From: Entophlyctis helioformis | Lineage: Eukaryota; Chytridiomycota; Chytridiomycetes; Chytridiales; Chytriomycetaceae | Reading direction: 5' to 3' | Assembly (NCBI GenBank): GCA_025526915.1 | Contig: JAHLKH010000134.1 | Coordinates: 1 to 64,000 of the forward strand | Length of the DNA: 64,000 nucleotides | In this document: one piece after another, positions 59,096-64,000 of the stretch | Layout of the letters: every line of letters starts with the position of its first letter | Numbering within the stretch: the first letter of the stretch is position 1 | The notes under the pieces: generated by a model | Databases searched by the model: none | The model's input: only the letters and a program-made list of their open reading frames with translations | Told to the model about the DNA's origin: nothing | Program-made: the position numbers and the translations under genes

Positions 59096-60721
59096 TCAGG
59101 CAACACACGCCGAGCACTGCATCAGGCTGTGGTTCCAAGCAGAAGTGAGATTCGTTGGCAGGCTGCCCATGGATGTCTTGGTCACGTGGTACTTGTCTCT
59201 CCAGTACTCGCACATGCGCTGTGGCAGACAGATGCAGAGGCAGATGCAGAGGCAGAGGCAGAGGCATGCAAGGTGTGTGTGAGTCGTGTGCCACAGCCAT
59301 GCATCCCCACACATGCAGACAGCCAGCAAACGTCGGTGCACATGGGCATCCCATACCTGGTTGCACTTTGCAGCGTCCCAGAGCGGCCTGAACTCGCTCG
59401 GCGTGGTTCCCCACGTGTGGTACGGAATCAGACCGTACTTCTCGGCCAGAGCGATGCACTGCTTGTCGTTGTATGGCCCGACGCGCAGCATGCAGTTTTT
59501 GCCAAAGACGAGCTGCATCCATGCGCTGGCGTTTCCCCACGACACGTATGGCTCGATGTTGTTCTTGTTCTTGTAGTACTGGCAGACCTTGGGCTCGCAG
59601 TCGCTCGAGTTGTACAGCGGCTTGATGTAGCTGGGCGTGCGGCCCATCGTGCGGTATGGATAGACCTCGTACTTGGAGGCGACGGTCTCGCACTGCTTCT
59701 GCGTGAAGGGACCAACACGCAGCGCGCAGTTCATCCAGCGGTTGTTCCACGATGTCTGCAGATCCGCAGGCAGCGTGCCGTACGACTCGAGCGGCTTGAC
59801 ATTGTACTTCTTGGCCCAGTACGTGCACAGCTGCTCGGCGCAACCGGCATACTCAAAGTGCTGCTTGACATGGTCCGGGGCCGTTCCCCAAGTGACAAAT
59901 GGGACGATGCCAAACACCTCGGACGCGCGGGTGCACTGCTGGCTGTTGTATGGACCGGCACGGAAGTCGCACTGCATGGACTCGAGAAGCCACGATCGCT
60001 GGAGGGGCGGCGGTAGGCTGCCAAAGCCACCAAACGGCTTGACGCCGTGCTTTTCCTTCCAGTACTGGCACAGCGACGGTCCGCACTCGGACTCCTCAAA
60101 GAGCGTCTTGACATAGTCGGGAGTGTTGGCTGCGCTGCTGATGAAGGGGACGATGTCAAAGTCCTCGGCAATGCTGCGGCACTGCTTGTCGTTGTACGGG
60201 CCAGCGCGAAGATCGCATCGCATGTACGGGTGCATCCATGTCGTCTTGTATTCCTCTGGCAGACTGCCCCAGCACTTGAGAGGGTCGACCTGGTACTTGT
60301 CCTTCCAGTGCTGACACATCTGCTGGTTGCATTTCTGGTCGTCCCACAGGGGTCTGGTCTCGTTGGGCGTTGTGCCCCATGTGCGGTATGGGATCAGACC
60401 GTATGCCTCCGAGACGGCGGCGCAGTCGAGTTGTCCGTCGTCGCGCTTCTTGAGCTGGATCTGGTCCGTGTGATCACCTGCGGGCTCGTCCGTGTCGGCG
60501 GCATCCACGGTGTCGGCATCGTCAGCGATCGGCTCTGGATGGTCGCTGCCCACTGACGCCTCCTCGTCAGCATCGTATGTGTCGTATGCGAGCACCTCGA
60601 CCTCTTCGTCAATGACATCGCGAGAGACGACATCACGAGAGACGCCATCGGCAGAGACGGCGGGGTTGGTCGCCAGCACAGCGACGGCAGACAGTGTCCC
60701 GATCGCAGCAAGGAGGAGCAT
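59096..60721 (-). CDS. Secreted cysteine-rich tandem-repeat protein, right copy
   Basis: Exons 59357-60721 and 59096-59218. The five-repeat structure, signal peptide, acidic propeptide and KKR site are the same as in the left copy, and no frame break was seen. The intron is 138 nt here (134 in the left arm), a multiple of three without stops, so the unspliced message would also stay open and insert 46 Cys/His-rich residues. The stop codon is TGA rather than TAA. The start at 60721 shares the divergent promoter with the DPBB gene. Confidence 0.8.
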   Translation of the reverse strand: MLLLAAIGTLSAVAVLATNPAVSADGVSRDVVSRDVIDEEVEVLAYDTYDADEEASVGSDHPEPIADDADTVDAADTDEPAGDHTDQIQLKKRDDGQLDCAAVSEAYGLIPYRTWGTTPNETRPLWDDQKCNQQMCQHWKDKYQVDPLKCWGSLPEEYKTTWMHPYMRCDLRAGPYNDKQCRSIAEDFDIVPFISSAANTPDYVKTLFEESECGPSLCQYWKEKHGVKPFGGFGSLPPPLQRSWLLESMQCDFRAGPYNSQQCTRASEVFGIVPFVTWGTAPDHVKQHFEYAGCAEQLCTYWAKKYNVKPLESYGTLPADLQTSWNNRWMNCALRVGPFTQKQCETVASKYEVYPYRTMGRTPSYIKPLYNSSDCEPKVCQYYKNKNNIEPYVSWGNASAWMQLVFGKNCMLRVGPYNDKQCIALAEKYGLIPYHTWGTTPSEFRPLWDAAKCNQVWDAHVHRRLLAVCMCGDAWLWHTTHTHLACLCLCLCICLCICLPQRMCEYWRDKYHVTKTSMGSLPTNLTSAWNHSLMQCSACVA

Positions 60722-61140
60722 GGCTGGACAGATCTGGGCTCTTAGTTGCGAGAATGGTGGGAAGAGAGCGTTGGCGGGGCGGCCGCTTTTTATCCTGTCA
60801 GCACAGCACAGCGGCGAGGTGCGACAGATCCCAGGCTGCATTGTGCGGCATATGCACACTCCACCAGCACTGCACGTGCATTGTGGCGTGACAAACAAGC
60901 AAACAAACAAAGCGGCAGGACAAGCAGCAGCCGGGTTTCTGTGCGCAGACTCTCCGTCTCGAATCCGAGATCTGCAGCCTTGCAGCATGCTGGCATTGTC
61001 TGGTTCAGTCACTGGCGTGGCTTGTGTTTGCTGCGGGCTTTGAGTGTCTGGCTGCAGCAGCTGCTCGAGACTGAACCACGCCATACAAGAGAAGCGCGTT
61101 TGGCACCAACAAGCCACTCGACCAGCACTAGACAACACAT
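60722..61140. promoter_or_regulatory. Divergent promoter region, right copy
   Basis: Counterpart of 5718-6139, 419 nt long, with the TATA element at 60787-60793 (minus strand) serving the Cys-rich repeat gene. No coding content supported. Confidence 0.5.
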
Positions 61141-61926
61141 GCCACTCATCGCTCGCATTCTCATTGCACTTGCATCGCTGCTCGTCTCTCTGCGGCATCC
61201 ACCACTGCGGCATCCTCCCCTCGAACACGACTGCCAGCACGACGCTGTTCAAACGTGCATCTGTTGGATACACTGAGCGCGGCGTGCCTGCGTCGGTCTA
61301 CGGCACCGACTTTGCGTTCCAGAACGGCCGCTTTGTGGGCGACCTGCCGCCTGTCCCGCCCATGAGCATCGGCAAGTGCGGGCCGGCATTCGTCCCATCC
61401 AACCCTTCGTTCTTTGTCGCCATGAACGCACGCGCATTCGACGCGGCTGGCTGCGGTCTGTGTGCCCGAGTGTCGTCCCATGGCCGCACGACGGTGGGTC
61501 CGATCGTGGATGTGTGTGCATCGTGCGGCGACGGCATCAAAGTGTCGCTGGCGATGCTTGGCGAGCTTGCTGGCGGACAGGACGCTGCTCGACGTCGCGG
61601 TGTCATCCGAGTCGACTTTGAGGTTGTGCCGTGTCCGAGTGGCGTGGTGTTGGCGGATCCTGTCATCGTCTGGATCCAACGGCGGCAATGCAGGCACAAA
61701 CAACAAGCAGCAACAGCAGAACAGGGAAAGCAAGGGATCTGGACAGGCGGGCAAGGGATCTGGACAGGCGGGCAAGGATCCGAATGCAGGCAACGGCAAC
61801 AGTGGCGGGTGCAGCCGGTTTGGGTTCCCTTGTTGCCAGAAGCAGCAAGGCCGGTCGTCTGCGGCGCGCGACAAGAACGGCGTGCTGTACGGCTTTGAGA
61901 ACGGTCGCAGCTGCGTGTTTGTTTGA
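61141..61926 (+). pseudogene. Secreted DPBB protein with CBM10-like tail, right copy
   Basis: The same domains as the left copy are visible, but the frame breaks are elsewhere. A net 2-nt loss near 61180-61215 disrupts the end of the signal peptide, and two single-base losses near 61640-61665 put the linker and the CSRFGFPCCQ ... ENGRSC module out of frame. The position broken in the left copy (before IRVDFEVVPC) is intact here, while the left copy is intact at these sites. Either both genes are independently decaying or the consensus contains indels. Confidence 0.75.
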
Positions 61927-62033
61927 ATAACATTGCATCTTGGCCAAGAGGAGAGAGTCGAGTGGCTTCATTTGTGCAGTGGGGTTTGAACAGAGGCTGA
62001 GGTGGAACAGGGGAATAGGGTGGCTGGAAGTGG

Positions 62034-62513
62034 TCAAGCAGTGGATGGTGCAGTGCGATTGCGTCTGCCACCGCGACGAGCGGCAGCACGATCGCTTGCA
62101 CTGGGGTTGTCATCCACGCGGTTGCGGCTTCTCGAGTCGTCAACACGGTTGGCTGCTTGACGGCCGCCTGCCTGTCCAGATCGAGCACGGTCGCTTGCAC
62201 TCGGGTTGTCGTCAAAGCTGTCATCATCATCGCCATCGCTGTCGCCATCGCTTTCGCCGTCACTGTCGCCATCGCTGTCAGATCGCTTGTCAAGCTCGTC
62301 GGCTTGTGTGCTATCGTCCAGGAACAGGCTGTCGGCTCGTTGCTGGATCTCGTGCGAGTCGGCCGTGACAGATGCAGCGACTCCTTCGGGCTCTTCATGG
62401 TCGCCATCATGGCCGCGCACAGCCAGACTGGATTGCTTGTCGTGTGGGATCACCAGTGCCTGCGATGCGAGTGCAAGGGTCGACAGAGCGAGGAAGACTG
62501 CGTTGAAGTGCAT
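62034..62513 (-). CDS. Small secreted acidic protein (QALVIP family), right copy
   Basis: A single-exon gene of 159 residues, intact, differing from the left copy by a few substitutions (for example AV and AL in the signal peptide, DKQ in place of DKR at 25-27, HEEPEG in place of HDEPEG). The first dibasic site is therefore lost here, while DKR at 75-77 remains. The SDGD tract and the two DDNPSASDRA units are kept. The TATA element is at 62590-62596. Confidence 0.75.
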   Translation of the reverse strand: MHFNAVFLALSTLALASQALVIPHDKQSSLAVRGHDGDHEEPEGVAASVTADSHEIQQRADSLFLDDSTQADELDKRSDSDGDSDGESDGDSDGDDDDSFDDNPSASDRARSGQAGGRQAANRVDDSRSRNRVDDNPSASDRAAARRGGRRNRTAPSTA

Positions 62514-62954
62514 GTTTGGATGGTTGTGTTGGCTGTTTGTGGTTGTTGGTGTGGTTGATGGACAGAAGACAAGGCGGGTCGGCAGCGTGCTTTTATGGGG
62601 ATCGCAGACGGCCGAGGGAGGCCGCACGGCACAGCGGTCACGAGAGACACAGCAGCCACAGGTGGCACAGGTGGCAGTGGGACAGGGTCTGCTCCCTGAC
62701 CGTCCCTGCTGCGAGCTGCTCGGAACAACCGCGACGAGCGCGAGATGGCTGGTGTGGCGCACACGCGTTGTGGCCAAGCCGTGCGGAGAAATGCGAGTCC
62801 CTGAAGAGTCACGGCGGGCAACCAAACAAGCACACAGACGGGCAACGGCGGCCACACGGCAGCCACCACACACACATAGACTCGTGCTGTGAGTCACTGA
62901 CAATTAGCTGCAGATGGATGCCACAAACAGACCCAGGCGGGTATTGTTCTGTGT
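62514..62954. promoter_or_regulatory. Intergenic region between small secreted protein and IRE1, right arm
   Basis: A 441-nt gap matching 3894-4341. It contains the TATA element at 62590-62596 (minus strand). Nothing else was recognised. Shadow ORFs here match those of the left arm. Confidence 0.45.
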
Positions 62955-64000
62955 TCATTGCGATGATACACAGTACGCAGACAGCAGCGAGTCGCTGCGC
63001 AGCGTCTTGCTGCTGGACACTGCGGCGTAGCAGTGCAGCAGCAGGAGTGGGAACCGCGTCTCGTAGTACGCCAGCAGTCCGTCTGGCTGCTGTCCGAGCG
63101 CGCTCTTAGCTGCAGGTGGCAGGGCTTGGAAGTGGTGTTTCTGTCGTATCGTGCCGTGTCGCGTTGTTGTTGGTGCATGCATGCATGTCAGCAGTCGCAG
63201 TCCATCGCACATTCAGTCACACACACGCAGCCACTCGCCTGGTTGCGAAGTGCACGCAGCAGATCCACCACGCTCGTCCCGTCAAATGCGCGGTGCTTGG
63301 CGGCCGCTTCCACCACGCTCGCGTCCATCTTGGCTTGCCAGTCGCCGCCCGTGACTTTGGATCCGCCGCGCTCGATCAACTTGACCAGCGGCGACACGTT
63401 GACGGTGTCGCGCTGCACGCTCTCCAGGCGGTCGGACAGGTCGCCAAGGAACGCCAGTCGCTGGTTCGCACTCCAGAAGAACGGATGGTGCAGCACGGCT
63501 GTTGCATCAGGTCTGATGGTTGGTTGGTTGGTTGGTTGGTTGCCGCTGTCAGTCCATGCCAGCACACACTCTGCCACGCAGAAAGACCGCCAACTCACCG
63601 CTTCTTGGGATCTTGTGCGATCATGCGTCGGATGACGTCCTTGGCAAGCACGCCCTCTGGCCCAAGTGCGTCCAGTGCGTCCAGCCGGTAGTTGCCGCGC
63701 ATGATGTTGGCTTCGCACATGAGCTTGTTGCCAAACGGATGCTTGCCTCCCGACAGTACATAGTAGAACACGCAGCCACACGCAAACACGTCCACTGCTC
63801 GCGACATGCGCAGCGTCGTGGATGTCGTCGATGTGTCGGCTGGCGGCGTGCCTGCTGTGGATACATCGGCTGTTGGTGCTTGTGCAGAGTCGTCGTCGTC
63901 GTCACTGCTGCCGTCACTCTGTGGGTCGTCGTGCGCGTCCATGTCGCCTGCAAGTGCCTCGAGCACCTCGCGTGGCCGCCATCCAGCCGTGCCGCCACCG
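62955..64000 (-). CDS. IRE1: IRE1 kinase/RNase, right copy (partial, runs off window)
   Basis: Minus-strand exons 63599 to beyond 64000, 63235-63512 and 62955-63109, with agreeing phases. The visible part covers the kinase C-lobe (SRAVDVFACGCVFYYVLSGG, GVLAKDVIRRMIAQDPKKR) and the KEN RNase (HPFFWSANQRLAFLGDLSDR, SPLVKLIERGG, DGTSVVDLLRALRNQ, AYYETRFPLLLLH). An acidic insert (SDDDDDSAQ) lies in the kinase, as in the left copy. The RNase exon is 278 nt and open, whereas the left copy has 276 nt and is broken. This is therefore the better candidate for the working gene; its kinase N-lobe and any luminal domain lie outside the window. Confidence 0.88.

Larger units (their letters stand above)
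56634..64000 (-). repeat. Inverted repeat, right arm
   Basis: Reverse complement of 2866-10217. The inner boundary at about 56634 is sharp. The window end (64000) pairs with 2866, so the outer boundary is not in view. The arm carries, from inside out, a PPR remnant, GEP4, bL19m, the Cys-rich repeat protein, the DPBB protein, the small secreted protein and IRE1. bL19m exon 2 and the Cys-rich repeat exons encode apparently identical proteins in the two arms, while several introns differ in length. Confidence 0.95.

Noticed and set aside
57774..59843. 689-residue minus-strand ORF across bL19m and the Cys-rich repeat gene in the right arm
   Set aside because: It is antisense/out-of-frame to well-supported genes, has the composition of shadow translation, and its left-arm equivalent is broken.
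58190..60016. 608-residue plus-strand ORF in the right arm
   Set aside because: It runs through bL19m exon 2 in another frame and antisense to the Cys-rich repeat gene. High GC content makes long shadow ORFs common here.

Overview
The window is a GC-rich, gene-dense, intron-rich eukaryotic nuclear segment, most likely from an early-diverging fungus. The fungal evidence is a Spa2-type polarity protein, a Gep4-type PGP phosphatase and an Mgm101 protein. A secreted double-psi beta-barrel protein with a CBM10/fungal-dockerin-like tail and a front-end (delta-6 type) desaturase point towards chytrid-like fungi; that placement is inference. Introns are mostly 55-150 nt with gtgagt/gtgcgt/gtatgt-type donors, and a few use GC donors. 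Exon coordinates given in entries were worked out by hand from splice consensus, reading phase and family alignment from memory.

Layout: 203-334 is the first exon of an AIP1/WDR1-like gene leaving the left edge. 335-1990 holds a relic of a small secreted-protein gene and unrecognised coding-like sequence. 1993-10217 carries a frame-broken IRE1 kinase/RNase, a small secreted acidic protein, a DPBB-CBM10 protein, a cysteine-rich repeat secreted protein, mitochondrial bL19m and GEP4. The same six genes reappear in inverted order and orientation at 56634-64000. The 46 kb between the two arms is single copy: PPR protein, secreted acidic protein, lipin, MGM101, delta-6 desaturase, ARL3, SPA2, GCV T-protein, an ankyrin protein, a Qc-SNARE, lysophosphatidate acyltransferase, PEX1, inositol polyphosphate 5-phosphatase, a short MGMT, UTP22, TAP42, a CCDC43-like protein, PSMG3-like chaperone, cytosolic PheRS alpha, OTU1, SNF8 and an arrestin-fold protein.

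The single-copy block is mostly housekeeping. Four genes concern lipid synthesis: lysophosphatidate acyltransferase makes phosphatidate, lipin dephosphorylates it, GEP4 serves cardiolipin synthesis, and the desaturase modifies acyl chains. Several others act in vesicle traffic or protein turnover (ARL3, Qc-SNARE, SNF8, OTU1, PSMG3, arrestin). No operon-like or biosynthetic cluster logic is apparent.

The most noteworthy structure is the long inverted repeat, at least 7.35 kb per arm. The two arms carry different frame-breaking indels: the left arm breaks IRE1 and the DPBB gene; the right arm breaks the DPBB gene at other sites, bL19m and GEP4. Similar one-base breaks in single-copy UTP22 and CCDC43-like genes mean that uncorrected long-read indels must be considered alongside real gene decay. 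The other candidates for novelty are the cysteine-rich repeat secreted protein, the DPBB-CBM10 protein and the family of short acidic secreted proteins with a shared QALVIP cleavage region.
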